Positions 1 through 13,497 are shown, counted from the first letter of the stretch. The stretch is DNA of 60,827 bases from an uncultured Candidatus Altimarinota bacterium (GCA_937944145.1 CALDZK010000002.1:1-60827); one strand, 5' to 3'. Translations and numbers: made by a program. Notes: generated by a model not told the origin, from the sequence alone.

Positions 1-645
1 CTGTCTATTGAGCTCAGCATTTGATTGACTGATTTTCGTAGTGAGAGCATGTATTAGTTCTTTTGTTACAACAGAACTATCGAGATTTTGTAGTCCATAG
101 AGTGCATTTCAGATAGCCTGACCATCAATTCCATTATTCCCATTATTTATTTTTTTTATCAAATATCATAATATTTCTTGTATTTGATTTTTTGGAGTCT
201 GTTTCAAAGTGTCTCTAGAAAATATATAGAGTATATTGAAGAGATTTCTAATATGTATATGGTTATTTGAAGTAAGTATACTATGAAAATGTGACAAGTA
301 TTCCTCAGAAGTATCTCTATTCTTGTTAATTTCTGAACACAATATAGAGTCTTGTGGTCAAAATTTTTCTATTATTTCTAGAGGTGCTGTTGGTGTATTT
401 GAAATACTCTTAGAGAGAGAGTTTTGTATAAAATCAAAGCCCTTGGATTTATTGGCTTTTTTTCCTAGAGTGCTTTTTATCTTTTCTATAGTTATACGTA
501 CGGAGTTTTCTACCGAGTCATCATGAACTCACTCTTTTGGGATAAACCATTTATGTAATAACTCTTCTAATTGTTGTTTTTTAGGATCTTTTAATTCTAT
601 CCATTCTTGTGATCAGGTTATACGGTCAAGTATTTTTGATTGCAT
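1..645 (-). CDS. Helical-repeat protein, 3' part cut by window edge
   Basis: Reading TGA as Gly, an ATG at 645 opens a frame that runs off the window, giving the first 215 residues. The family is not recognised. The visible part is hydrophilic and largely helical, with no signal peptide or membrane segment. Near the window edge a motif of the form IGNALYGLQNLDSS followed by a helix ending in LTTKI appears; this resembles one unit of the alpha-solenoid repeats with an 'I-x-NALxGLxxM' core, which would continue beyond the window. Such solenoids usually bind protein or RNA, but no function can be assigned. It is transcribed in the same direction as the ABC-F gene 76 bases upstream. The start has no Shine-Dalgarno motif. 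Confidence 0.6.
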
Positions 646-721
646 ATTTAGGTATACTTATATTTCTGTATTATATACATAATAGTATGGATTTATGATC
701 TGTCAATATATATGTAAAATA

Positions 722-2437
722 CTATTTCCTTTTTCTACTTTTCCCAAACTTCTCTTTTACTTTTTTGAATTGTTTCTCTCAGAGCTTGTCCTCTAGTACC
801 AGATTGAGCTGAGCTTCTTCATCAAAGAGACTCATATCCATCTCGAGATTGTGTTCGAGTTTGAACCTATAATCCTCATAATTTCCATAACTAATAGAGA
901 GTTCTCATTCTGATACAAACCATATATGGGTTGCGAGTTTGTTTACGAAGTATCTATCATGACTGATAAAGATAAGAGTTCCCTGATATTTTTTGAGTGC
1001 AGACTCCAGTGATTCTCTCGTATCATAATCGAGATGATTCGTCGGTTCATCAAATATAAGTACATTTGATTCTTTTTGTCCGAGGATAGCAAATAAGAGT
1101 TTACTCGTTTGCCCTCCAGATAGCTGAGATACACGTTTGTCTATATCTTCTACCTCAAATAGATAGTGTTTGAGTATAGCGATCAGGTGTTGATCTGGGA
1201 ATAGGAGTCCATGTTTTTGGAAGTTTTCTCGTATAGTTTTGTTCTTATCGAGTTCTTCATGCATCTGAGAATAGTAGAGTATCTCTGTGGATTTCCCTAC
1301 AGACATATGCCCCTCGAGAAGAGAAACCTGTCAGAGAACTGTTTTTATGAGAGTCGATTTCCCAACACCATTATCACCAACTATCCCGATTCTCTGACCC
1401 ACATGAGCTGTGACTTCTTGGATAAAAAACAATGAGTCACTTCTCCCGATAAAAGCTTCTTTGAAATCAATAATCTTGTTACTAGATTCTCCTGCGTAAG
1501 AAAAAAGAAAATGAGGTTTCTTAGGGATGTAGGGTTTTTCGAATTTTTCCATTCTGTCTATCATTTTTTCTCGACTCTTCGCCCACCCTGCTCTCGATCC
1601 TGCACGAAAACGGTTAATAAGATTCTCTTGTTTTCCTATGTATTCTTGCTGTCTTTCCCATTCTTCTATACGTTTTTTCTCGATTTTTTCCCTTTCTGAG
1701 ACATATCTAGAATAATCACAGTGATACATGGTTGGAGTTCTTGCAGGTTGTACTTCGAGAGTTTTGTTACAGGTTTTATCAAGGAACTCTCTATCATGCG
1801 AGATGATCACATATCCTCATACCCACTTGTTGTTCAGGTATGATTCGAGCCACTCGACACTTTGCATATCTATGAAGTTAGTTGGCTCGTCTAAGAAAAG
1901 TACATCAGGGTCTTGTAGAAGTACTTTTGCGAGTGCTACTTTTGTTCTTTGCCCTCAGCTTATTTCTACGAGTTTTTTATCCAGTAGTTCGAGTACCCCT
2001 ATACCATTTGCGACTTGATGAATTCTATTCTCGTATTCATAGCCTCATTTGTTATTAAACTCTTCGAGTAGAGAAGTGTATTGTATCATAGTTTCTTCAC
2101 TACTATCTGATTGCATAGCATTCTCTAGTTCTTTGAGCGTTTTCTCTATATTTCTGAGCTGAGAAAAAGCATCTCTCATTTCCTCGTGTACTGTTTTTTG
2201 TTCATCGTCACTATATACTTGGTGCAGATATCATAAGGTCATATTTCCTATGTTGTCTATGCTCCCGTCATACTCCTCTATTTCTCCTACTATTATCTTC
2301 ATCAGAGAGGTTTTTCCAGAACCATTTGGTCATACTATAGATATTCTATCGGTTCTATTGAGAGTCAGGTCTACGTCTTTGAGAATCAGTTCTCATCAGA
2401 ACTCAAGTTTCTTGATCGAGATTTTGAGATGGTTCAT
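722..2437 (-). CDS. ABC-F family ATPase (ribosome-associated, EttA/Uup type)
   Basis: This 571-residue protein has two ABC cassettes and no membrane segment, the hallmark of ABC-F translation factors that act in the ribosomal E site. Cassette one has Walker A GPNGSGKTS at about residues 36-44, signature ISGGQRTK and Walker B LFLDEPTN. After a charged linker, cassette two has GDNGVGKST, signature LSGGQTSK and LIFDEPTNHLD, followed by the switch histidine in ISHDRYF. A short basic tail (KSRKRK) ends the protein. Several Walker or signature glycines are TGA, so a standard-code reading breaks the gene into pieces. The start is ATG at 2437, the first ATG of the frame. Which ABC-F subfamily it belongs to, including antibiotic-resistance types, cannot be decided by eye. 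Confidence 0.93.
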
Positions 2438-2554
2438 ATGGTTTTTTAGTTCTGTATGCCAGAAGTATATTGATGAATAATAATAACACAAAAAATTGAT
2501 TTAAATATATTATTATATATAGTCAATACCTGTTAATTATACAAAAGTTCTTAT

Positions 2555-3637
2555 ATGAGTACTAGCGGGATCCAAAGACATCAACAGGAAGTCTGAGAAA
2601 TTTCTTCTACAAAGGAAGTCATTACTATTCCTGAAAATACACTTACTGAGCAAGAAATACTCAAAGAGGTGGTGTTTCAACTTATAAAAAAAGATGGATC
2701 TTTATCTACATATCTATCACATACTCTGGAGGCAGATACTACAGAAACTATAGGCGAGACTCAACAAGCCCTATGAACTATACTTATTCTTAATCAACAC
2801 TTAAATCAATTATCAGAAGACCAAAGAAAGATCATACACTTTTTTTTGCAACATCCTTGGGAAACATTTACAAAGACAGAGATAGCTAAGAATATATGAG
2901 TAAGTTCTTCTGGATTGAGAAGAGAACTTGAAAAACTACAAGATCAGGAGGATATAATGAAAAACAGTAGCATTTTAACTACAGAAGACTCATATAGATA
3001 TTATTCAAGTATAGGAAGTTTTCCCCTCGATGAGATATCAGAAAAGACACAGATACAGCCATGACTTTGGTATATTCCTGATAGGAAGTCACTGTATAGT
3101 GAAGGAAAATTAGATTATTTAGGTAATACTTGAAGTAAGTTGTTAGAATTCTTTATATCTCACCTCTGGAAGATTTACTCCAAGCAAGAGATTTTAGATC
3201 ATGTATGGAAAAATAATCTTGAAATAAACCAAAAAATAGTAGATATTTATATTTATAAGTTACGAACAAAAAATATCTCATGTATAAAAAGCTGCTCATG
3301 ACTGTGATACTACTTAGAGAAGGGAAGACTAGATGTAAATAAAATCAAAAATAAGATAACATTATCAGAAGGGGTAGTATTCCTTCCCGATCTCTATATG
3401 ATTCATACATCAAGAAGTAGAAAAAACCTTACCCGTGCTGAGTTTTTCGCTTTTAACAAAATCGTATCTCATCCTGGTAGGATATTTTCTAAAGGACAAC
3501 TAGACTTTTCTAGTAAAGATGATACTAAATCGGTAAAAGTTTATTTTGCTAAAGTTCGTAAGAAACTCAATTTACTACAAGAATGACTCTGAGACAATAT
3601 AAAAAACCACCACTGAGAATGATACTCACGGAAATAA
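2555..3637 (+). CDS. Transcription regulator with two OmpR-type winged helices
   Basis: This 360-residue protein carries an N-terminal helix-turn-helix-like segment (about residues 100-130, TKTEIAKNIGVSSSGLRREL) and then two winged-helix domains of the OmpR/PhoB C-terminal type. The first is about residues 193-265 (SKLLEFFISHLWKIYSKQEI, then VDIYIYKLRTK and GLGYYLE). The second is about 288-360 (TRAEFFAFNKIVSHPGRIFS, then VKVYFAKVRKKL and GEGYSRK). Each keeps the pattern of a leucine-rich first helix, a recognition helix ending in an 'IYxLRxK'-like stretch, and the GxGY wing. There is no receiver domain and no partner kinase nearby, so control by phosphorylation is not indicated. It is divergent from the ABC-F gene. 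Likely a DNA-binding regulator; its targets are unknown. Confidence 0.72.
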
Positions 3638-3719
3638 ACACTATTTAAGGTTTCCTAAATATGAAAAAATACTATACTTTTATAAGAGCTATAGTATTTT
3701 TTAAAAAATTGGGTAATTC

Positions 3720-4310
3720 ATGATAGCAATAATAGACTGTGGTTCCAAGGTAGTTTGCAAGATTTCAGAGATAGTTACGGAACTCTGATATGAAAACAAG
3801 GTCTTTTTGATGAAAGATTTGCTTCACAAAAAGTGACTTTGTACACCAGATTTAGAAGCGTTTAATGGGATTATTTTTAGTGGTTCACCGATAACTCTGG
3901 TATGTGAAGATAGAAAAACCTGTGAGAATAGAGATGAGTACCTGGAGTTATTTCCTTTTATAAAAGATATACACACTCCTATACTCGGGATATGTTTTGG
4001 GCATCAAGTGATAGGACACACTTTTGGATGTGGATATCACGTGGATGAGTTTATCAATGGGGACAACACCATAGAAATAGTAGAACCCAATATTTTATTT
4101 GAAGGAATTGAGGACTTCGTATTTCAAGAAAATCATGAACAACATATAACAGTTCCAGATGATTTTATCCTCCTAGCAAAATCAGATACTTGTGAAAATG
4201 AGTCTATGAAGCATAAAGACAAAGATATTTTTTGAGTGCAATTTCACCCAGAAATATCGGGAGAAAGTGGAAGAAAACTCCTAGCAAACTTTCTAAAAAT
4301 ATGTAAATAA
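3720..4310 (+). CDS. Class I glutamine amidotransferase (stand-alone)
   Basis: This 196-residue protein is a single glutaminase domain. The nucleophile elbow is GICFGH with Cys92, and the catalytic His176 and Glu178 lie in QFHPE near the C-terminus, so the triad is complete. The start MIAIIDCGSK and the closing FHPE resemble the amidotransferase domain of GMP synthase (GuaA) more than PurQ, and PurL in this window already has its own glutaminase domain. No synthetase partner is adjacent, so it may serve a GuaA-type synthetase encoded elsewhere, or act as a free GATase. It lies 82 bases after the winged-helix regulator and upstream of ftsH. Confidence 0.8.
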
Positions 4311-4327
4311 ATCAAGAGAAAAAAACA

Positions 4328-4355
4328 TTGCAAAACTCCTTGTTTATCATACAAT
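4328..4355 (+). promoter_or_regulatory. Putative ftsH promoter
   Basis: A -35-like TTGCAA (4328-4333) and a -10-like TACAAT (4350-4355) are separated by 16 bp, the spacing seen at most other promoters in this window. The predicted start leaves a leader of about 45 bases before the ftsH ATG. Confidence 0.5.
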
Positions 4356-4407
4356 TTCTATCGTGCAAAAAATTATTTTATACTAAACAAAATCAGAAAA
4401 TACATCC

Positions 4408-6324
<1,917 letters not shown>

Positions 6325-6325
6325 T

Positions 6326-6353
6326 TTGACATTGCTTGACCATTATATAAAAT
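6326..6353 (+). promoter_or_regulatory. Putative promoter of the 6384-7204 gene pair
   Basis: TTGACA (6326-6331) and TAAAAT (6348-6353) are separated by 16 bp, directly after the ftsH stop codon. The -10 box overlaps the first arm of the ftsH terminator, so the terminator and the next promoter are packed into about 60 bases. Confidence 0.5.
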
Positions 6354-6383
6354 ATTCTCAATTATTTTTTGAGAATATTTTTT
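6351..6383 (+). terminator. Rho-independent terminator of ftsH, ending at the next ATG
   Basis: A 10-bp inverted repeat (AATATTCTCA / TGAGAATATT) with an A/T loop is followed by a run of T that ends immediately before the ATG at 6384. Confidence 0.7.
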
Positions 6384-6905
6384 ATGAATGTAAAACCTTA
6401 TCCAACTCTTGAAGAGTTTCAAGATGCTCTTTATGAGACTTGAGGACATTTCGATCTCATAGATCCACTTTTACACGAAGGAGTCTCTCCTGATATACGT
6501 GAGGAATTTGTAAATCAAATAGAAGAACTTCTTATATGAGAAAAGGATTTCCCAGAGTGAGAAGAGGAATATATTATGTCATATAACGAACAAGTACAGG
6601 AAAGTATGTGATATATACTGGAGACGCTTTTATTTGAGAGCCTTACTGCAAACAATTTAGAAGACTCAAAAAGATATTTAGAAAAACTACGTATAGCTGC
6701 GGGAGAAAAAAATAATTATTATATATTATGAGAATCATTGATAGCCATTTTAGAGTGAAAATGATGAGAGATCCCAGAAGACATTTTGAGGTACCTTGTA
6801 GAAGACTCAGAGACAGATAGTGTCAAACTTATGATGTTTTTATCTCAAATAGTATCTGAATCAAAAAAATGAATGAAACTTCTAGAAAAGATTTCGAATC
6901 CATAG
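6384..6905 (+). CDS. Hypothetical acidic helical protein
   Basis: This 173-residue protein is not recognised. It is rich in Glu, Leu and Ile, has no signal peptide or membrane segment, and looks all-helical, with nine TGA-encoded glycines. Its 3' end overlaps the start of csaA by 37 bases in another frame, so the two are probably translated together from one mRNA. The ATG at 6384 directly follows the T-run of the ftsH terminator, and the predicted transcript start leaves only about 20-25 bases of leader with no Shine-Dalgarno motif. The link with CsaA suggests, but does not prove, a role in translation or protein folding. Confidence 0.75.
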
Positions 6906-7204
6906 AACTCCGTAGTGGAACCATCATAGATGTTCAGGACTTCCCTGAGGCTCATAATCCATCTTATAAAGTCTGGGTAGATTTTTGAGAGGAAATAGGT
7001 ATCAAAAAAACCAGTGCACAGATAACAGAGTTATATACAAAAGAAGAACTTATAGGAAAGCAAATCATAGGAGTAGTAAATCTTCCTCCGAAACAAATCG
7101 CAAACTTTATCTCGGAGTTCTTACTGACTGGGTTTCATACGAATGATGGAGTAGTACTTGTGAGTGTAGATAAGAAAATCGATAATGGTAATAAATTACT
7201 ATAA
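6869..7204 (+). CDS. csaA: CsaA-type tRNA-binding domain protein / secretion chaperone
   Basis: This 111-residue protein matches the CsaA family along its whole length: ELRSGTIIDVQDFPEA, then GIKKTSAQIT, then VVNLPPKQIANFISEFL and the closing NGNKLL. CsaA is a homodimeric OB-fold protein related to the tRNA-binding domain of methionyl- and phenylalanyl-tRNA synthetases, and is described in Bacillus as a chaperone that binds exported preproteins. The conserved DFGEEIG segment uses TGA for the first Gly. The ATG at 6869 lies inside the upstream gene, suggesting coupled translation. Confidence 0.92.
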
Positions 7205-7229
7205 CCTAGATTCTCCACAAGTTTTTAAC

Positions 7230-7259
7230 ATAAAAGGTCTTTATATAATAGCCTTTTAT
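7230..7259 (+). terminator. Weak terminator-like hairpin after csaA
   Basis: An 8-bp perfect inverted repeat (ATAAAAGG / CCTTTTAT) with a 14-base loop lies 26 bases after the csaA stop. The trailing T-run is poor, so termination is uncertain. Confidence 0.35.
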
Positions 7260-7286
7260 TGACTATAATCTTATTTTTATTATTAA
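7259..7286 (+). promoter_or_regulatory. Putative promoter of the purL-purM-purN operon
   Basis: TTGACT (7259-7264) and TATTAA (7281-7286) are spaced by 16 bp and sit 41 bases before the purL ATG. Confidence 0.45.
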
Positions 7287-7326
7287 TAAGTAATTAAATA
7301 TTATTTTTTAAAATTAAAAATAGTTT

Positions 7327-10300
7327 ATGAATCCTCAACCTGATATAAAATTGTTACAGGCTCCTTTAGAGACTATTCCTAGTCATGTCCAAGAAAAGAA
7401 TCTCCATGCAGCAAAAGACAGAGGATTAGATATAGGAAATTATACAGCATCTGTTTTATATGGTGTAACAGGAGAGCTTAGAAACGATAAGGATGCTCAA
7501 AGAGTCTTACGTGTAGAGGATGTAAAAATATTATGAAATTCAACTCAGTCTTTTGTCTGACAAAGAGAATGAACTATGACCTCATGGGGAAGTAAGGTAA
7601 GAGATGTTTTAGATGCTACTGGAGTTCAATCGAAAGGAAGAGTAGAAAGAATTATTCATCACTCTTTTGATTCAGATGATACCGAGGTCTATTCAAAAAT
7701 CTGAAACATATGGCACGATAGGATGACAGAACAATCTGTACAAAAAGCAGAATCAGTAGCTCAATTGTTTAACATGTGAGAAAAAACAGCTCTGGCATTT
7801 ATAGATATATCTAAGTGAAAGGAGATAATGCAGAACTGGAGTAAAGAAGTAGGAGCAAACCTGACTCCTGATCAAATGGACTTTCTTTATGGACTCTTTA
7901 CTGAAAAATGAAGAAATCCAACAGATATGGAACTCTTTGCTTATGCTCAGGCAAATTCAGAACATTGTTTTCATGGTACTTTCAATGGAACGCATCTCAT
8001 AGACTGAAAACTCCAGGATAAGACTCTCTTTCAGAGAATTAAAAATACTCATGCTCATAATCCAAATCGTACACTCAGTGCATACTACGATAATGCATGT
8101 GCTGTTTCATGATCAGAGGAAATTGTATACATAGAGTCAGACTCTGGAGTCATGATACCAGTCAGTAAAGATATAGTTGACCTACTCAAAGTAGAGTCTC
8201 ATAATCATCCTTCATATAACGAACCAGAACAGTGATCTGCCACATGAACAGGATGAGACCTAAGAGATTTAGAGGCTGTTGAAAATGGTTCCAAGGCAAC
8301 TGCTGTAGGTATGTCATTTTTTACATCACATACAGACGGGAATATTCTTCCTGTGCCAAATGAATATGCAAGTGCAAGAAAAATAATGTTGGATGGACCT
8401 ATATGATGAGCTTCATATGCGAATGAGTTTGGAGTTCCAGCTATATATGGTGATGCAAGAGTGCTTGATCAAAAAGTATGAGGAGTACATTGGGGATATA
8501 ATAAACCAATAGTTCTTGCATGATGAACAGGTATATCTCTCAGAGAATGAAAAAAGTTTCAAAAATGAATCAGAAAAGAAATCCTCGAAGTTTGAACTCA
8601 GATTATTCAGCTAGGATGATCAGGTATGAAAATAGGTATCGGTGGATGATCAGGTTCATCAGTAGAATGATGAGCTCAAGATGCGAATCTAGACTTTAAC
8701 TCTGTACAGAGATGAAATGCAGAGATGCAGAGGAGATGCTCTATGGTCATAGAAAAGTGTATGAAGATGGGTGAGAATAATCCTCTTATCGCAGTACATG
8801 ACGTATGAGCTGGTTGAGATGGAAATGCTATACAAGAGTTTGTAAAAGACTCTGGTAAGTGAGCTACTATAGACCTAAGTAAGATACCTATCTCAGATCT
8901 GAGTATGTCTCCACTTGAGATATGGTCGAACGAGTCACAGGAACGTTTTATATTAGGTATACATCCAGATAAAACTCACATATTTAAAAGAACCTGTGAA
9001 ATAGAAAATGCTCCATTTTCTATAGTAGGAGAAATAGAAGAAGGGACACAATTTACTGTTGTGGACAAGACTACATGAGAAATAGTTATGGATATGGATA
9101 TGGAAGAACTCCTTTGAGAAAATGTTCCAGTACAATTAGAAGATAAGACGGTACAGATAGATGGATGAGAGCTAGATATAAATAGTATGGATCTATCAGA
9201 GTCCATGAGAAATATCTTAGCTCATCCTACAGTTGCAGACAAATCTGTATATATAACTATCTGAGATAGAACAGTACAATGAAAAACAGTTCAAGACCAA
9301 ATGGTATGACCATGGCAGATTCCAGTTTCAAACGTAGGAGTCACACTTTTATGAATGGAAGGAAAAACAGGAAAAGCAATCACAACCTGAGAGAGGACTC
9401 CACTCGCTATTATAAATCCAGCAGCATCTGTGAGAATGGGAATAGGAGAAAGTATTACTAATCTCTTCTCTGCAAGTATAGAGGACTTTGATTCTATGGT
9501 TATATCAGGAAACTGGATGGCTGCTAGAAGTCATCCAGGTCAACTAGCAGCACTCGATACTTGAGTAAAAGCAGCTGAAAAACTATGTATAGCTCTAGGT
9601 ATATCTATTCCTGTAGGGAAAGATTCTCTCTCACTAAAGTCTCAATCAGAATCATGAGAACATGTAGTATCTCCATTATCATTTGTTGCAACAGTTCATG
9701 CTCAGACTCTCGATGCATACAAGACATTGACTCCAGAACTTCAAAGAGTCGAAGAATCAGAATTATTTCTGATAGATCTATGAGAAGGAAAAAATAGAAT
9801 GGGATGATCTATGCTTGCTCAGATTTCGGATCAGTTCTGAAATGAGACACCAGATGTAGATAACCCAGAGATGCTATTATGATTTATGAAAGTAATGAGA
9901 GAATTACATGAAAAGTGAATCTTGCTTGCATATCATGATAGGTCAGATGGGTGACTCTTTACGACCCTTAGTGAGATGTCGTTTGCGTCTCATTTGTGAC
10001 TTGATATAGATATTAACGATACATCATGAAGCGCAAAAGTAGATTTTATGAGGTCTCTTTTTTCAGAAGAACTCTGAGTTGTTATCCAAGTAGAAAATTC
10101 TAAAATCCCAATATTGAGAAGTATTTTAGAAAAACATGGATTGATACAAATTCTATCTAAGATAGGAAAACCAAACTTAGAAGAACAAAAAGTGAAGATA
10201 TTTCATGAATGAAATTTGAAAATAAGTGAACGTCGTATAGATTTACAGAGAATCTGGTCTGAAGATGGTTATAAAAAGAGATGTGATAGAGAAAATCCAG

Positions 10301-11154
10301 ATACGGCAAAACAAGACTTTGACCGTATACTTGAAGAAAATGAATTACCTATGCCAACTAAGCTAACCTTTGATGTATCTGAGCATTCTGTTCATGAGTT
10401 AATGAAGGAGTATGATAATACAACTAAGCAGAGACCAAAGGTTGCACTCCTCAGAGCGCAATGAACAAATGGACAGGATGAAATGATTAGATACTTTACG
10501 AGATGTTGATTTGATGTCGTAAATGTTCATATAAATCAATTGAAATCATGAGAATATAATCTAAAAGACTTTACAGGTTTTGCTGTCCCTGGAGGATTTT
10601 CATTTGGTGATGTTCTGGGAGCAGGTTCGGCATTTGCTAGAATGATAGAGGAAAACGAAGAAATAAAACAACAACTACAAGAGTTTAAATGATTTAAATT
10701 TGGTGTGTGTAATGGCTGTCAGGTTCTTTCTCAGATTTGAGATATTATAGGTAATGGACAAGAATTCCCGAGATTTGAAAGAAATGATTCAGCTATGTTT
10801 GAGGCAAGGTTGTCTCCAGTAGTAATAGAAGAAAACCCAGAGAGTATATTTTTGAAATGAATGGGTGGAAGTATTATACCTGTAAAGTCTTCTCATGCAG
10901 AAGGAAAATCTATTTGAGGTAATCTTAGTTCAAGTATTAAGTATTCTGATCACTCAGGAGCACCAACAGATGTTTATCCACATAATCCAAATGGTTCACA
11001 GGGTTGAGCTACAGGGTATGAAGTAGGAAATACATTTTTTATGATGTGACACCCAGAGAGAGAACCAGACCCGAAATCTCCATGGCTACAAATACCTCTC
11101 AACATGAGACTGTGGGTAGAACAACAGAAAGAAGCAGGAATTTTAAACTTTTAG
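7327..11154 (+). CDS. purL: Phosphoribosylformylglycinamidine synthase, large fused type
   Basis: PurL converts FGAR, glutamine and ATP to FGAM, the fourth step of de novo purine synthesis. The 1275-residue product is the long single-chain form. Synthetase motifs include [20 protein letters not shown] and the glycine-rich GGGGSGSS stretch. The C-terminal glutaminase domain has VPGGFSFGD, the nucleophile Cys1128 in GVCNGCQ, and the closing HPERE triad region. About a third of its glycines are TGA, so the standard code shows it only as fragments. It starts a purL-purM-purN cluster, and the purM ATG follows 10 bases after its stop. Confidence 0.95.
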
Positions 11155-11164
11155 TAATAATAAT

Positions 11165-12613
11165 ATGCCAAAAGAATCGCTAGTAGACTATTCTCAAGAG
11201 GTAATATGACTTGGAGATAATGCATCTGATACTCTTCAAGAATCATGTCAGGAAGCAAACAAAAACACATGGGTAGCCTGATTTTTTAAAGAGTCGTCAT
11301 GATATGAACTCAAGAAATGATTTGCAGCAAAAGAAAGTATAGATGGTGTAGGGACAAAAGTACAAATATACACAGAAGCATTTGAGTGATATTACCTACA
11401 GTATAAAAATAGCAAAATAGGAGACTTTGAATTCATGGTTTTATCGGTCGATATATGGGAAAGAATGCTCCATGATCTCATAGCCATGAATACTGATGAT
11501 CTCAGAAATGGCGAAATGGCAGTAGCTGTTACAAATATTATTGATGTAAATCATCTAAAATGATGAGAAAGAGGGAAAGTCTTTGTGGATTCTCTTGCTT
11601 TAGCTATGAAAAATGTAATCAAAGAACTAGATATTATGATTACAGCTGGAGAGACAGCGATACTATGAGAACCAAAAAAAGTATGAGAGATAATAGAAGC
11701 TATAGAGGAGGTATTAGAGTGAGTCAGAGAGACACCTATGCTTGGTTTTTTAGTCTCTCCCTTTATAAAAATGGTACGAAAATGAGTAAAAGATAAACTC
11801 GCTTGAATACTTCCAAAAATTGAATTTAATATCGCAGGAACTTCTTTAGGTATAACAGATGGAAAGGAAAAACTTGTACCAATACAAGAATGAGATGATA
11901 TTATCCTCTTTGAGGAGACTCCGCATCAAGGTATACGTTGACCAAGATCAAATGGACTAACAGCTATTCGTAAAATGATGACAGAACTCGCATGACGTGG
12001 ATGGGAAAATCTTACTTTTGAAGAATTTATGGCTATTGCTGAAGTTGCAAGAAGAGGTCATATGAAGATTAATGGAAACATAGAAAATGACTGTAAATGA
12101 AAAAAAATGTGGGAAATAGCAACGTGAAAGACAACAGTATTTAACCCATTTATTTCACGTATACTCCTAGGATGAAAAAACATAAATAGCCTAGATATTA
12201 CTAACATTTCGGGAGACAAATTTGTCACTATACCTCATAATAATTGATCAATACCTAAGGTAAAAATTTCATCTATTATCCATATTACTGGGAATCCTGG
12301 TAAGAAAATATTAGATGGATTACAATGACATAGTGCTAGTATTAGTAATAGACAGATACCACAACCTCATATTATTAGCCTTTTATGTTCATTGTATGGA
12401 ATAAATACAAAAGATGCTATGAGTTCTTGGAATTGCAATATGCCTTACGCTCTTACTTGCCCTCCTTCGGAAACAGAGAAAGTACTGAAACTTGCGAAGC
12501 AAAATGGATTTATAGCAGCAATAAGAGGTAGTGTTTGAGAGTATAAATGAAAAGATGCAGTAGTAACTATGTTTGATAGGTTAGATGGGTATTATATTGA
12601 TATAAAGAATTAA
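11165..12613 (+). CDS. purM: Phosphoribosylformylglycinamidine cyclo-ligase (AIR synthetase), divergent
   Basis: PurM closes FGAM to AIR using ATP and follows PurL in the pathway. The 482-residue product has the PurM/SelD/ThiL-superfamily fold signs: GVGTKVQIYTEAF near the N-terminus, an acidic VLSVDIWERMLHDLIAMNTD segment, then GGERGKVFVDSLA, ITAGETAILG and RGPRSNGLTAIRKMM. It is much longer than typical PurM (about 345 residues), with extra sequence in the second half, and is clearly divergent. Position between purL and purN supports the assignment. The start has no Shine-Dalgarno motif and lies 10 bases after purL. Confidence 0.85.
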
Positions 12614-12656
12614 GCCTCTAATATAAATGTATTTTTAATCTTACAATTTCTTACTC

Positions 12657-13459
12657 ATGACTATAAAAGCACTTCACCTCTGTTCTGGATGAGGAACAAC
12701 GATGCAAAGTGCTGCTGGGAAAGCAAATAATGGAGAACTAGGAGATATAAGATCAGTAATGATGCTCGGTTCAAAGCCGTGAATCGGGGCACTAAAAAAA
12801 GCATCAGACCTAGATATATCTAGAACAGCTTGTAGAAATCCAAAAAACTCAAAAGAGCTTATACATTGGACTAAAAAAATGCAGGCTGATATGGTATTTG
12901 CAAATGGTTGGCTTCCGAAGATACCAGAAGAATTTATACAGTACTGTAGAGAGAATTCTATTATACTTTTTAATCAACATCCAGGTACTCTGAGAGAAGA
13001 TCGCTTAGATTTCTGAGGAGATGGAGAACTCGGTATGTATGGGAGTCGTGTAACAGCTGCACGAGTAAAATACTTACTCAATACTAAAATACAATGAGAA
13101 GAACATATATTTACAGAGAGTACTATACACCATATAGAGAGAGATGTTGATAGAGGTCTCCCAGTATCTATAGAAAAGTATAATTTTACTGATATTATGT
13201 AAAATCTTCGTAAGAATAACAATGGGAAGATATTTCAAGTATCGATGTGAGAAAGACTATCGAGGATGTCCAGAGATGATTATTAGAAGTAGAGCACGAA
13301 ACAGTAGCTCAGGTCATGAAAAGAGCGCGACAGGGAGATAGATTTATAGAAGTACCCAAAGAATACTATGAACCACTTTTTTGTCCTACGAACTATGATA
13401 AAGCAGAAGAGTTGCTCAAGGCTAAGAAATGGGCTGTAGAAACATATCCTAATTGATAA
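12657..13459 (+). pseudogene. purN: purN-like formyltransferase broken by stop and frame change
   Basis: PurN transfers a formyl group from 10-formyl-tetrahydrofolate to GAR. The open part (12657-13202, 181 residues) has the N-terminal LCSGGGTTMQ, a formyltransferase core with FNQHPGTL (the catalytic Asn-His pair) and TESTIHHIERDVDRG. It stops at TAA 13200-13202. From 13220 to 13459, in the -1 frame, the expected C-terminal part continues (DVRKTIEDVQRGLLEVEHET, like the 'DTxxSLxxRIxxxEHxLYP' helix of the family) and ends at TAA. Joining the two needs at least two changes, since the -1 frame has TAA at 13211 and 13217. It is either a pseudogene, a split gene, or an assembly fault. If it is real, the GAR step must be done by another enzyme. 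Confidence 0.7.
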
Positions 13460-13465
13460 TACCTT

Positions 13466-13497
13466 AAAAAGCTAACAAATCAGTTAGCTTTTTTTGT
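13466..13497 (+). terminator. Terminator of the purine operon
   Basis: An 11-bp stem (AAAAAGCTAAC / GTTAGCTTTTT) with a six-base loop is followed by a T-run, right after the purN remnant. Confidence 0.85.

Noticed and set aside
905-2480. Plus-strand open frames opposite the ABC-F gene
   Set aside because: They are shadows of the minus-strand gene, without conserved motifs or starts with context.
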